A stretch of DNA of 32,964 nt from Candidatus Poseidoniaceae archaeon (GCA_938084675.1 CALKGM010000013.1:1-32964), one strand, 5' to 3'. Counted from the stretch's first letter, positions 1 through 9,069 are shown. Notes: a model not told the origin generated them from the sequence alone. Made by a program: numbers and translations.

Positions 1-1
1 C

Positions 2-76
2 GGCAATCAACGTTGGAAGTGGCGCAAGAAGAAATTGCGACGCCGAAAGCGAGCACGCCGACAAGCGAAGGCCTGA
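2..76 (+). CDS. rpl41e: Ribosomal protein eL41 (3' part, cut by window edge)
   Basis: The second frame from the left edge encodes 24 residues ending at TGA 74-76. They are almost all basic and include RWKWRKKKLRRRKRARRQ. This matches the eL41 pattern, a single Arg/Lys-rich helix of about 25-37 residues with a Trp-Lys-Trp start, which sits at the ribosomal subunit interface. The start codon lies outside the window, so the length is unknown. The gene ends 21 bases before tRNA-Trp, and the two are probably transcribed together. The call rests on composition and the WKW/KRxRR pattern in a very short frame; a chance basic stretch is possible but less likely. Confidence 0.72.
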   Translation, partial: GNQRWKWRKKKLRRRKRARRQAKA

Positions 77-97
77 TGCTCAAGGTTGAATATACAC

Positions 98-278
98 GGG
101 AGTATAGTATAGCTTGGTAGTATCGCGGGCTCCAGTTGCACGGGAATGACGACGAGTGGGTTTGCTGAAGGTTGATGACCAACTGGAGCGCCGACCCGTT
201 GCAATCCTGAAAACTGCCCATCTGATGCGCAGTTTCAGAAGAAATCCGCTGGGGGGGGTTCAAATCCCTCTGCTCCCA
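98..278 (+). tRNA. trnW: tRNA-Trp (CCA) with a 108-base intron
   Basis: The acceptor arms GGGAGTA (98-104) and TGCTCCC (271-277) pair over seven positions with one G-U, and discriminator A is at 278. The D arm is 107-110/120-123. The anticodon stem is 125-129/245-249, the anticodon CCA is at 132-134, and the T arm is 254-258/266-270 around loop TTCAAAT. Joining G135 (position 37) to A244 (position 38) restores a normal anticodon loop, so the intron is 136-243 at the canonical 37/38 site. CC follows the discriminator but the full CCA is not encoded. Long introns at this site are typical of euryarchaeal tRNA-Trp. I did not fully resolve the bulge-helix-bulge motif: the central helix has one mismatch in my pairing. 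Confidence 0.93.
146..194 (+). ncRNA. C/D box guide RNA inside the tRNA-Trp intron (Cm34 and Um39)
   Basis: The order of elements is box C AUGACGA (146-152), a 12-base guide (153-164), box D' CUGA (165-168), a 4-base spacer, box C' UGAUGA (173-178), a 12-base guide (179-190), and box D CCGA (191-194). The second guide pairs with 129-138 of the 5' exon and intron edge; G186, fifth base before box D, lies opposite C34 (132). Bases 155-163 of the first guide pair with 242-250; G160, fifth base before box D', lies opposite U39 (245) as G-U. Euryarchaeal tRNA-Trp introns are known to guide exactly these two methylations. Boxes C and D each differ by one base from consensus. A 7-bp hairpin (211-217/229-235) follows. 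Confidence 0.85.
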
Positions 279-280
279 CC

Positions 281-322
281 TTTTCACAATCAAGAGTTAC
301 CTTTTTTGAAGACGGACTCTTG
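281..322 (+). terminator. Possible terminator after tRNA-Trp
   Basis: A T4 run directly follows the tRNA (281-284) and a T6 run sits at 302-307. The T6 run lies inside an inverted repeat with arms CAAGAGT (291-297) and ACTCTTG (316-322). Archaeal transcription often ends at oligo-T without a hairpin, so the T runs are the main evidence. The repeat may be incidental. Confidence 0.4.
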
Positions 323-341
323 CGTTAACTGAGGAATCTAC

Positions 342-2504
342 ATGCGTCGGATAATCGCCATGGTCATGCTTGCTGTATTGATGGGTCCCGTAACGGGCTC
401 ATTGGTGACCATCGATCCTAACAAATGGACGCCTGTAACAGAAGAAGGTCTCATGTGGATGCCCGAAGGTTACAGCGAAATTGTACCCCTGCAGGAACTT
501 CCTTCCTGGGTCGGAGATGATACGCCGTGGTGGGAACGAACCACTCTGGACCTCAACCGAAACGCCATTCACGATTCGTTGGAAACCTACAACGGTACCA
601 CTGGAATCGGTCTCTCCTACGGCGTGGAAGTAACGTCATCCCATCTTTTTGCTCTGACCAGCCTCAACCTTACGGTTATCGATGTCATTGAATCCGTGAA
701 CGCAGTCCTTTTGGGACAAATTGACACAAATCTTGTAAGTCAACTTGCAGGAATGGATGATGTAGTTATGGTCGAGCGGTATGGAAACGTAGTGTTGTAC
801 GGTGATATCCAGACTCCAGCCGTCAAAGCCCGAAATTCTACTGCGTATCCGGTTGGTGCTTGGGACCTTGGCGTATCCGGTGTAGGAGTCAACATCGCTA
901 TGGTTGATACTGGTGTGGACAATGAACATCCAGGTTTGAATGAGAAATTCGTTGCAGGCTATGATGCCGTTTGTTATCTTACAACCGACCCTACGTGCTA
1001 TGGTGACATCACTCGGCGCACCGATGGAACGTACGACCCAGACGACGGAAACCAGCATGGAACCGCCTGCATGGGTATGGCGGCAGCATCCGGAATTGAC
1101 GCAAGCGGTACGCAAACCGACTTCTATGGGGCTGCTCCAGACGCCGACCTCATCGATGTCCGTATCGGAACCGACGCCGGTGCTGGACCGTTTGAAAACT
1201 ATGTTCTCGAGCAGGAGTTTTACGAATCAGCCATGAACGGTATTCAATGGATCATCGACAACAAAGACACTGCATGGCAGGGTGCTGATGAGATGAATTA
1301 CGGAATTGACGTTCTTTCGCTATCTTGGGGTATCACGTCTCATGAAGGCGGCGGTTCGGATGGCGAAGACATGCACAGTCGGATATTGAACCGAGCCATG
1401 GAGGCCGGAATCGTTGTTAGCGTGGCCGCCGGTAACGACGGCCCGGACAACGATGGTTTGTCCGGAATGGGTTCGTCAAACCTCGCAATCACGGTTGGCG
1501 CAACAGACGACATCAATACGGTTGAGCGGTCGGATGATACAGTTGCTTCATACTCATCTCGAGGCCCTCGTCGCGATAATGGAGACAGCAACCCGCTCAA
1601 CGAGTTGAAGCCAGAAGTCTCAGCCCCTGGAACGAATATCGTGCAGGCTGAAGGGTGTGTTACATCTGGAGCCTGCATCAATCTTCTTGGCGGCTCTGCA
1701 GAAGATAACGGCTACACAGGACGTGGGTCTGGTACATCATATGCTACACCCTCAGTATCCGGAATTCTTGCACTCATGATCGAAGCGAACCCGGACCTCT
1801 CTCCTGCAGAGATGAAAGAAATTCTGAAATTAACCTCAGAGCGACGTGGAGAACCGACCTTACCTGAGGTAGACCCGTTTTGGAACCGTGATTTTGGTTG
1901 GGGGATGGTCGATGCACTTGCAGCAGTCGAACTCTCCTTTTTCATGAAGGATAACAACCTCACTGGACAAGTGGACGTAACTTCTCAAGTTCACATACTA
2001 AATTCCTCTCTCAATACCACCTCGGGGTTGTATGAAGTTCGGGGAATTGCTTGGGGTCAAGAAGGTTCGATTTCAGCGGTTGAAGGTCGCTTTGGCCAAG
2101 GCGAATGGATGCAAGCCACCTACGAAGTGGTTGATGGTGGCCTTACTGCTTTGCAACGGTTTGAGTGGGTGATGGCATTTAACCCAAACGATGTGGAACA
2201 AGGTGAACAAACCCTTGAGGTGCGTGGCCTGAACAGTGAAGGTGTCTCTTCACTACCAGTGTTTACCACGGTGCTTGGGACTGGTGATGGTACAGATGAA
2301 TTAAGTGGATTCTCGTTCACGTTCTTCATGAGTATTACAGGAATTCTATGCTTCCTTATTATCGTTGGATTGCTGTTTAAGGCCCGAGCCGAAGCACCAC
2401 TTCTCCTCATTGGGTCTGAATCAAAAACTGAACATGCACAAGTTCTTGACGCCGAGTTGGTGCTTGACGAACCCTCTTCTTCAGAGGAGAATGCATCTTC
2501 ATAG
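342..2504 (+). CDS. Secreted, membrane-anchored subtilisin-like serine protease (S8)
   Basis: This 720-residue protein should cleave proteins outside the cell. It starts with a signal peptide (about residues 1-20). The subtilase domain carries the full catalytic set: D189 in VDTGVD, H239 in NQHGTA, the oxyanion N365 in AAGNDGP, and S466 in GTSYATP. Residues about 40-170 look like a pro-region. After the protease domain comes a beta-rich region of about 100 residues. Residues 657-679 form a transmembrane helix with KAR just after it, and a 40-residue acidic cytoplasmic tail follows, so the enzyme is anchored by its C terminus with the catalytic domain outside. The start is supported by GAGGA nine bases upstream. 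Surface proteases of this kind fit a protein-degrading heterotroph, which is inference. Confidence 0.92.
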   Translation: MRRIIAMVMLAVLMGPVTGSLVTIDPNKWTPVTEEGLMWMPEGYSEIVPLQELPSWVGDDTPWWERTTLDLNRNAIHDSLETYNGTTGIGLSYGVEVTSSHLFALTSLNLTVIDVIESVNAVLLGQIDTNLVSQLAGMDDVVMVERYGNVVLYGDIQTPAVKARNSTAYPVGAWDLGVSGVGVNIAMVDTGVDNEHPGLNEKFVAGYDAVCYLTTDPTCYGDITRRTDGTYDPDDGNQHGTACMGMAAASGIDASGTQTDFYGAAPDADLIDVRIGTDAGAGPFENYVLEQEFYESAMNGIQWIIDNKDTAWQGADEMNYGIDVLSLSWGITSHEGGGSDGEDMHSRILNRAMEAGIVVSVAAGNDGPDNDGLSGMGSSNLAITVGATDDINTVERSDDTVASYSSRGPRRDNGDSNPLNELKPEVSAPGTNIVQAEGCVTSGACINLLGGSAEDNGYTGRGSGTSYATPSVSGILALMIEANPDLSPAEMKEILKLTSERRGEPTLPEVDPFWNRDFGWGMVDALAAVELSFFMKDNNLTGQVDVTSQVHILNSSLNTTSGLYEVRGIAWGQEGSISAVEGRFGQGEWMQATYEVVDGGLTALQRFEWVMAFNPNDVEQGEQTLEVRGLNSEGVSSLPVFTTVLGTGDGTDELSGFSFTFFMSITGILCFLIIVGLLFKARAEAPLLLIGSESKTEHAQVLDAELVLDEPSSSEENASS

Positions 2505-2541
2505 CGATTGCATTCAAATGCGATACGGGAGTGGGATTACC

Positions 2542-3690
2542 ATGCGGACATACAGCGATAGGGCTTTGGCCATCCAACCCACTGGGGTTCGCAAAATGTT
2601 CGATCTTGCTGGAGACGATGTAATCTCGTTCGGTTTAGGAGAGCCAGATTTCCAACCCCCTCGGGTAGCTATTGACGCTTTTTATCAGGCGATGCTCGAC
2701 GGCCATAACAAATACACCACTACTGCTGGTATGCCTGCGCTTCGTCAAAAAATTGCAGAATCATGGGAGCCCTATCAAGCAGGTATGACGGATGCAAATG
2801 TTTGCATGACCATGTCGGGTACAAACGCTCTTCTTAATTTGTTCATGACGATCATCAATCCGGGTGAAAACATCCTTCTTCCCGAACCTTACTTCCCGCT
2901 CTACGGGCCTGACGCAACCCTCGTAGGGGGAGAAAGCAAATACTATCCATGCCTCTTTGAGAATGAATTTGTTCCAAAAGTTTCAGACCTTGAAACCCTT
3001 GTTGACGAAAATACCGTTGCTATTCTCTATAATTTCCCGAGCAATCCAACGGGTGGTACTCTTGACGAGCATCAACGCGATGAGTTGCTTGCTTTCGCCA
3101 AAAAACATGATTTGTGGATTATATCCGATGAAGTGTATGACCGAATCGTTTTCGAAGGAAGACATGTTTCTTTCATGGGAACGGACTACGACAAGCTAAT
3201 GGTCGTCAATTCATTTTCCAAAACCTTTGCAATGACTGGGTGGAGAATCGGCTACATCATCTCTCCTAATATTGAAGCGATGAAGCAGGTCATTAAGATC
3301 CAATATTACATCTCCGCCTGCTCAAACGATGCCATGCAATATGCGGTATTGGAGGCTATGGAAAAAGCCAACGACTACCCTACAATGATGGCTGAAGAAT
3401 TCAAACAGCGTTGCGACCTTATTGTTGACCGACTCAATGCCATGCCAGGTGTTGAATGTCAAAAACCCAAAGGAGCGATTTACGTATTCCCTAGGGTTAC
3501 CGTTGATGGAATGAACTCTCAAGAGGTCGCCATGGAACTGCTGAAAGATGGTGTTCTTTGCTCACCTGGAAGCGCCTTTGGGCCTTCCGGTGAAGGGCAC
3601 CTTCGTTTCGCTTACACCATCAGTCAGGCTGATATTTCAAGAGGAATGGACAAGGTTGAGAAGACGCTTCTTCGCCTTCAAAATGCGTGA
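2542..3690 (+). CDS. Class I PLP-dependent aminotransferase (aspartate/aromatic family)
   Basis: This 382-residue protein is a fold-type I aminotransferase, transferring an amino group from an amino acid to a 2-oxo acid in the cytoplasm. Visible motifs are the N-terminal GLGEPDF, SNPTGG with N168, SDEVYD with D196 and Y199 (PLP ring contacts), and SFSKTFAMTGWRIGY with the Schiff-base K227 and R235. A C-terminal LRFAYT carries the arginine expected to bind the substrate carboxylate. The frame is open upstream to 2365, but that part overlaps the protease gene and is not family-like, so I start at ATG 2542; ATG 2518 is the alternative. Substrate cannot be told from sequence. The next gene overlaps its stop. 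Confidence 0.9.
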   Translation: MRTYSDRALAIQPTGVRKMFDLAGDDVISFGLGEPDFQPPRVAIDAFYQAMLDGHNKYTTTAGMPALRQKIAESWEPYQAGMTDANVCMTMSGTNALLNLFMTIINPGENILLPEPYFPLYGPDATLVGGESKYYPCLFENEFVPKVSDLETLVDENTVAILYNFPSNPTGGTLDEHQRDELLAFAKKHDLWIISDEVYDRIVFEGRHVSFMGTDYDKLMVVNSFSKTFAMTGWRIGYIISPNIEAMKQVIKIQYYISACSNDAMQYAVLEAMEKANDYPTMMAEEFKQRCDLIVDRLNAMPGVECQKPKGAIYVFPRVTVDGMNSQEVAMELLKDGVLCSPGSAFGPSGEGHLRFAYTISQADISRGMDKVEKTLLRLQNA

Positions 3691-4304
3691 TGGTGGTTCC
3701 TGTGTCGATGATTGGTTCCATCGTTATGTTCTCCATTGGAGGTGTCATTGGACACATCGGGCCTCGTCTTCCAACGCTTTACATGACTCGTGCAAAGGGG
3801 TTCAACGTACACTTCCCACCCCATCCGCATCCGATTCCCCTTTCTCCTTACCTCACTCAGCGCGTTCTTCACATGCGTTCCTTTTACTGGTCCAGTATGG
3901 TCCTAGCAATTATTACACTTATTTTTGGTGCAGTGAGTTTGAAATGGGGTTCTGCACCATTTGGTTTTGGATTGTGGGTTGCCACAAGTTGGATGGTTCT
4001 CTCGCGACTTCAAAATGCAGTTGGCGGTACGGGCGCTCCATGGACGCGAGAGATTGCCTATGGTCTTCAAAAAATCATGGACCAAGCGGCTTCCAGTGAC
4101 GCTTGCTGCGATGATGCTGAGCCTGTTTGGTTGCCCGGCGAAATAGCATGCTCTGAGTGCGGCATGATGCTTGACCCCCGTCCCCGTCCGGATTTGGGTC
4201 GGCCTCGTAAGGATGGAAAGTTGATGGGTTCACTTCGGATGTTGATCTCTGATGGCTATCCGTTGGCAGCGCCTCCTGCACTTGACACAACTTCTGAAGA
4301 ATAG
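3690..4304 (+). CDS. Unrecognised small membrane protein with a CxxC site
   Basis: I do not recognise this 204-residue protein. It has a hydrophobic segment at residues 7-26 and a pair of helices at about 66-85 and 89-108. A His/Pro-rich stretch (HFPPHPHPIP) lies between the first and second. The soluble C-terminal half contains CC at 139-140 and CSEC at 154-157, a spacing that could bind zinc, followed by a Pro/Arg-rich tail. The ATG at 3690 overlaps the aminotransferase stop codon (TGATG), which suggests translational coupling. A GTG three bases earlier (3687) is an alternative start. It lies between an aminotransferase and another membrane protein; no function can be assigned. Confidence 0.75.
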   Translation: MVVPVSMIGSIVMFSIGGVIGHIGPRLPTLYMTRAKGFNVHFPPHPHPIPLSPYLTQRVLHMRSFYWSSMVLAIITLIFGAVSLKWGSAPFGFGLWVATSWMVLSRLQNAVGGTGAPWTREIAYGLQKIMDQAASSDACCDDAEPVWLPGEIACSECGMMLDPRPRPDLGRPRKDGKLMGSLRMLISDGYPLAAPPALDTTSEE

Positions 4305-4362
4305 ACATTTTTCTCATTCTTGAAGGGGAACCTTTGAGATGAAGAGGTCAGGGTTCTAACTT

Positions 4363-5610
4363 ATGGCGAGGCAAACCACCGTTGGTCCTCTTGCGGCTCG
4401 CCTTGTTCTCACCCTTCAATTGGTGGCTCAAATTTTTCTTACACCTTTGGTCGCCTTCGCATTAACGTATCTCCTCGGGTTCAATGTCGGTGGGGGGCAG
4501 CTGTCGATTAAGGTTGATGTCAACATGATTCCTTGGATCGGTATTGCCTCTCTTTTCTATGGTATGTTAGCCCTCCTCCTCGCACTGGGGATGGGCGGAT
4601 TTCTTCCAAATACAGTCATTGAACACGGTGGTTGGAGGCATGCGATGGGATTGTCTCGAAATGCTCGCAATTCAACCAACCGTTACTTGACCCGGAAAAA
4701 GTACATGTCATCTTCTCATGGCAAATTATCCCTTTTGGTCCATGACCGATATCAAGAAGGCCATACTCTATGGGCCATCCGAGGCTCCCTGGTTCTCCTT
4801 GCAGTGCCGTTTCAGGTATTGCTTGCAACGATTCCGCTGGCCTTGGTGTTGCTCTTTCCTCGGGATTTGATTCATCAAAACCGCCAATTGGAACTCGCCC
4901 TCTTGCTGTATGCAATATGTCTGTTCTGTGCAATCCGCATGTTTCCATATTTCGCTCGAAAGTACATTTCAATCGCTTCTTTGGCTCGGAAATTCCTAGG
5001 GGCAACCATGAAAATCACATGGATATTTCCAGTATTTCTCCTTTGGTCAATGGGTCAGTTTTCTACCTGGATTGTGCACCGCTGGATGGGCAAGGACCTC
5101 TCCTTGAACATACAATTCGAAAAGGAAGTGTTTGAAACCTTGATTTCAGCAGGTCCGATTCCTGAAACTTCCTTCCTCAATTTACTCACTGCTCTGGCGG
5201 TGATGCCTATGGCTGCCTTTACCACGCTTGCAGTGCTTGGTGGAGGGGCAGGTTCGCCTCCTGAATGGATGCGAGGTATTGAATCGGATGAAGAAGAAGG
5301 TCAGGAGCAAACTGCAGTTGCGAATTCGCTGGTTAACCGGCTTGCTGCGGCAACCGATGCGACAACGCATACTCCTTCAGTAGTCCAGCAAGTGGTCGTC
5401 CCCGTACCACTTCCACAAGAGACGGTTCACCATGTAGAGGTCCAATCGCCGAGTATGTATCAGGAACCTTTGTCACCGTTAGATGGTCTTGACCTCAGCC
5501 TCTTTGAATCCGACTCGGATTTGTCTGCTGATGGGGTGGAGTCTCACACACCTCCTTCTCATAACGAGGCTGTTATCCGCGGGTTTAATGCAAACAATGA
5601 GCCAAAGTGA
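4363..5610 (+). CDS. Unrecognised six-helix membrane protein with a long acidic tail
   Basis: This 415-residue protein matches no family I know. Six hydrophobic segments are visible at about residues 13-39, 55-80, 139-165, 176-197, 217-238 and 270-294. A basic loop lies between the second and third (around 91-130, including RYLTRKKY). The last 120 residues are soluble, rich in Ser, Glu, Pro and Val, and probably disordered and cytoplasmic. The start at 4363 gives MARQTT and leaves a 58-base gap to the previous gene. The large surface protein follows on the same strand, so the two may be co-transcribed. It could be a transporter or part of an envelope assembly system, but the sequence does not show which. 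Confidence 0.78.
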   Translation: MARQTTVGPLAARLVLTLQLVAQIFLTPLVAFALTYLLGFNVGGGQLSIKVDVNMIPWIGIASLFYGMLALLLALGMGGFLPNTVIEHGGWRHAMGLSRNARNSTNRYLTRKKYMSSSHGKLSLLVHDRYQEGHTLWAIRGSLVLLAVPFQVLLATIPLALVLLFPRDLIHQNRQLELALLLYAICLFCAIRMFPYFARKYISIASLARKFLGATMKITWIFPVFLLWSMGQFSTWIVHRWMGKDLSLNIQFEKEVFETLISAGPIPETSFLNLLTALAVMPMAAFTTLAVLGGGAGSPPEWMRGIESDEEEGQEQTAVANSLVNRLAAATDATTHTPSVVQQVVVPVPLPQETVHHVEVQSPSMYQEPLSPLDGLDLSLFESDSDLSADGVESHTPPSHNEAVIRGFNANNEPK

Positions 5611-5682
5611 ACCTTGAAATCTTATCTTAGCATCCGGACCAAAAGAAGGCCACATTCTTATGCTCTATCCTGTTGGCTCACA

Positions 5683-8600
5683 ATGTTGATGAATATGCGC
5701 CGAATGACTCCCTATACTCTTGTCATCTTGATGCTCCTCCAATCCTTTGCTTTGATGGTTGCACCTCCAGTAGAAGCAGCATCAGGTCGTGGCGGAACCA
5801 ACGACGACTATACCGTCAAAACCATTTCTCTTGGAAACTCCTCTAAAATGTCCTCTCAATGGATTCAGTCCGATGGTACTGTCATGAATTACATTTTTGT
5901 TGATACTCCCATTGAGATCAAAGTTACAGTACAACGGTTTGGGACGGGTGCAATCGGTGAAACTGCTCCAGTTATGCTGGAAGTTGTCCACCCCATTGGA
6001 TTCGTTATGGAGACCTACACTTGGAATACAGGCCCTCTCACCGGAGGCCAACAAGATGTCTATTCTATGCCGTGGACGCCTACAGCAGCCCATTCCATCC
6101 TCAACACTTCTACCAACGATTTGACTGGAGGCCTCATTCTTCGAGCGACAGTTGCCTTTGGTGATGATTCACGAAACGAGAACGACGTAAGAGAGGAAAC
6201 TGTGCCCATCGCAATTACCTCTGATATTTTTGACGGTACTACGACAGGTGCTTCGACCTTCTTCTCTGGAAAATACCCATCTGCTGGTGGCGGAGCAGTC
6301 GCTGCTGGTTCATGGGTGACCGACAGCGGAGCGAGTGCCGCAGGCACGAAGCATTGGCGACATTCATCTGAAGGGAGCAACTATCCATCCAACGCAGAAG
6401 CAACCCGTTTAGTCAACGGTCATTTGATGACCGGCCAAACATGTGGTGTGGATTCAGTTCTTGACGGAGAGCTCAGCAACATATACACACAATACCTCTG
6501 CAGGTCATTGTTCTACTCAAACGAATATGTGTCCAGTCAGTATCACATCCAAGCATGGGGCAGTATGAGCACTGGCGACTCAGTTTCTCTTGAATTATGG
6601 AGAGGGTCCGGTAACATCAACGATGATTATGAATCCGTTTCTTGGGATATTTCTCAAGGCAATCCAAGTGCAGCGCCAGGACAATGGACAAACATTTCGT
6701 GGGACCCGCAAGAGTCATGGGTTCAGATCCCGAATTTGGCGAACCCAGATATTTTCCTCGGAGGCAACTCTTACTCCTTCGGACTGCTGTTCAACTCGGA
6801 CTCAAGCGCAGCGAGTGAAGGGTTCCACGTAGACGACATGATTCAATTTGGTGTGAGTAAGGTTAGCGACTACACAGTTGACCTGCAATGTGACAATCCT
6901 AGCAGTGGTGGCTACACCATCGCACCAAACCAAATGGCAATACTCCAGTGTTCGTTGACTAACAACGGATATTCTCCGGCCACGATTCGGGTAGAGACCA
7001 ACGTGACCAACGATTCATGGATGGTTCCGTTCCCGATTATTCGCATGGACATTGAAGGAAGCAGCAGCCACGGTACGAACGTCATCATGCCGGTACTTGG
7101 CGCAGGTGACACCATTGAATTCTGGGCTAACCTCACCGTTCCAGCCGGAGCAGATGTTCAACAACAAACATGGAACCTTTGGCTCAGCGATGCGAGCAGT
7201 GCTCAACTTGGAGAAAAGGCCCGTCTTGAGATGGACCTCGCAGTGAGCGAACAGTTTGGTGTTGCCCTTACCTCGACCGTAGGTTTGCTTGCAGCAACGT
7301 TTGGACCTGGCGAATACGGCACCGTTGACTTCCGCCTACAAAACACAGGAAACAAAGACGCTGCCTTTAATCTCGTCACCTCTTTCTCAGATACAAGTAC
7401 CCCTGGTGGGTGGTCTGCTACCGTTCTTAATGAAACGGGAGTCATTATCCCGAACCCGATTACACTTGCGAAGGGTGAACGCATTGAATTGACGCTCAAC
7501 ATTACTGCACCCGAACTTGCTCCACCAGGGCCAGTCTCATTCAATCTACGAGCAACATGCCCTTCATGCTCAACTCCTCTCTTCGGTACGGACCAACTTG
7601 TTCGCAACATCGAAGTTCCAGTCCTGCGTGATGTTCAATTGGAAACAGAAGAATACTCATTGACCGGCTCTGCGAACGGAAACGGTCGTTCCGTTATCGT
7701 CAATATCTTCAATCTCGGAAACGACGACGAACAATATGACTTGAGCATTGTACAAAGCAACTGGAGGCTCCAAGCATCCCTTCCAGCAACTCAATCTCCA
7801 GTTCTCGATGCTTGGGATGGAGAAGGGGCTTTTGTCCTGCGACTTGCAATGCCAGTTGGTCTTACTCCAGCTCTCTACACGGTCAAGGTCATTGCAACCA
7901 ACGTTGCTGACCCGACCGTGTCAACCTCTATTGACATCACTATAGACATTCTTGAAACGGCTGCAGTCTTCGTATCCGATGAAGATACGGGGCAATCATA
8001 CATTCCTGGCGATCCTGCTCAAACCATGGCCTTTGAGGTGCGAAACGATGGTAACAGTGCTGACCGATTTAATATGACACTTGACATTCCAATTGGTATG
8101 CAGGCCAAATTTACCAACCTTGTTAACGGACAAACTACCGAGATTGATGTTGGATCGAGTTTCAACGTTACCGTTGAGTTTTCATTCCTCGCGGGAGCAG
8201 AAGGCGATTTAACACTCGGAGTCATTGCAACAAGTGCATCAGATGACACCGTTAGTGCAACCGGTGAGGCAACGTACCTTGTAGGGTCACAAAACTGGTT
8301 GAAGATTTACACCATCCAACCTGTTTCCATCAACGAAGAGGGTGAATATGAAGTCACTGTCCGGGTAAAGAATCAGTATACAACGGCGCAGGTCGTTGTC
8401 ATTGAATTGGATGATTCAGAAACCAAATCTTGGTTCCAGACCAAAATCGACCGACTGGACCGAGACTTCTCTTTGGGCTTGAACGAAGAGCGAGAAGTAA
8501 CGCTCACCCTCGAAGTGACTGAAACCACATTGAAGAACCTCAATTCAGAAGTCTTTGTTTCTAACTTGACTATATGGGCTCGTTCCGAAACTGTAAGTGA

Positions 8601-9069
8601 TGCAGCAAACGGTCGTCTAGAGGTCACACTCATCAAGCAAGATTCTGATTCAGAAGATGTTACTGACGGCGCAGGTTCAGGCTTCCCGATCGAAGAAATC
8701 GCTCTTTGGGGTGTATTCTTGTTGATTCTCGTCGGTGGTGTTATCGTTCTTTTGACCATCATGCGTAGCGAAGAAGAAGATGATGATGAATACAAAAACT
8801 GGGGCGAGGATGGATACGAAGACAGTTTGTCTGCAAATTATGGCGCGGTTGCTTCCGCTCCTACCGTTCCCGTTGCAGGTGCACCTTCACCTGAACCAAT
8901 CCCAGCAGGGGCTCCGCCAACAGCGCCAGCCCCGGCTCCTCAACCCGCCTCGGCACCTGTTGATGACGGTATGCCCCCGCTACCTGCGGGTGGTCTCCCA
9001 AACGGTTGGACCATGGAACAGTGGAAGCATTACGGACAGCAGTGGCTTGAGCAGAACGGCCAAGCTTGA
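5683..9069 (+). CDS. Large surface protein: signal peptide, tandem beta-sandwich domains, C-terminal helix and cytoplasmic tail
   Basis: From ATG 5683 this is 1128 residues. The frame is open from TTG 5614, but the signal peptide (MRRMTPYTLVILMLL onward, ending near VEAAS) favours an ATG at 5683, 5689 or 5695. The outer part has an N-terminal region with a jelly-roll-like stretch, then several repeats of the form 'LxNxGNxxxxFNL' (for example QNTGNKDAAFNL, FNLGNDDEQYDL, RNDGNSADRFNM). These resemble CARDB/NEW3-type beta-sandwich domains of archaeal surface proteins. A transmembrane helix spans about 1005-1027. The tail is acidic (RSEEEDDDEY), then Pro/Ala-rich, and ends in a compact motif, GWTMEQWKHYGQQWL (1108-1122). 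Likely roles are S-layer-like structure, adhesion or carbohydrate binding. Confidence 0.87.
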   Translation: MLMNMRRMTPYTLVILMLLQSFALMVAPPVEAASGRGGTNDDYTVKTISLGNSSKMSSQWIQSDGTVMNYIFVDTPIEIKVTVQRFGTGAIGETAPVMLEVVHPIGFVMETYTWNTGPLTGGQQDVYSMPWTPTAAHSILNTSTNDLTGGLILRATVAFGDDSRNENDVREETVPIAITSDIFDGTTTGASTFFSGKYPSAGGGAVAAGSWVTDSGASAAGTKHWRHSSEGSNYPSNAEATRLVNGHLMTGQTCGVDSVLDGELSNIYTQYLCRSLFYSNEYVSSQYHIQAWGSMSTGDSVSLELWRGSGNINDDYESVSWDISQGNPSAAPGQWTNISWDPQESWVQIPNLANPDIFLGGNSYSFGLLFNSDSSAASEGFHVDDMIQFGVSKVSDYTVDLQCDNPSSGGYTIAPNQMAILQCSLTNNGYSPATIRVETNVTNDSWMVPFPIIRMDIEGSSSHGTNVIMPVLGAGDTIEFWANLTVPAGADVQQQTWNLWLSDASSAQLGEKARLEMDLAVSEQFGVALTSTVGLLAATFGPGEYGTVDFRLQNTGNKDAAFNLVTSFSDTSTPGGWSATVLNETGVIIPNPITLAKGERIELTLNITAPELAPPGPVSFNLRATCPSCSTPLFGTDQLVRNIEVPVLRDVQLETEEYSLTGSANGNGRSVIVNIFNLGNDDEQYDLSIVQSNWRLQASLPATQSPVLDAWDGEGAFVLRLAMPVGLTPALYTVKVIATNVADPTVSTSIDITIDILETAAVFVSDEDTGQSYIPGDPAQTMAFEVRNDGNSADRFNMTLDIPIGMQAKFTNLVNGQTTEIDVGSSFNVTVEFSFLAGAEGDLTLGVIATSASDDTVSATGEATYLVGSQNWLKIYTIQPVSINEEGEYEVTVRVKNQYTTAQVVVIELDDSETKSWFQTKIDRLDRDFSLGLNEEREVTLTLEVTETTLKNLNSEVFVSNLTIWARSETVSDAANGRLEVTLIKQDSDSEDVTDGAGSGFPIEEIALWGVFLLILVGGVIVLLTIMRSEEEDDDEYKNWGEDGYEDSLSANYGAVASAPTVPVAGAPSPEPIPAGAPPTAPAPAPQPASAPVDDGMPPLPAGGLPNGWTMEQWKHYGQQWLEQNGQA

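Noticed and set aside
5614-5682. TTG start giving 23 extra residues on the surface protein
   Set aside because: The added residues precede a good signal peptide and are not hydrophobic; an ATG at 5683-5695 fits better.
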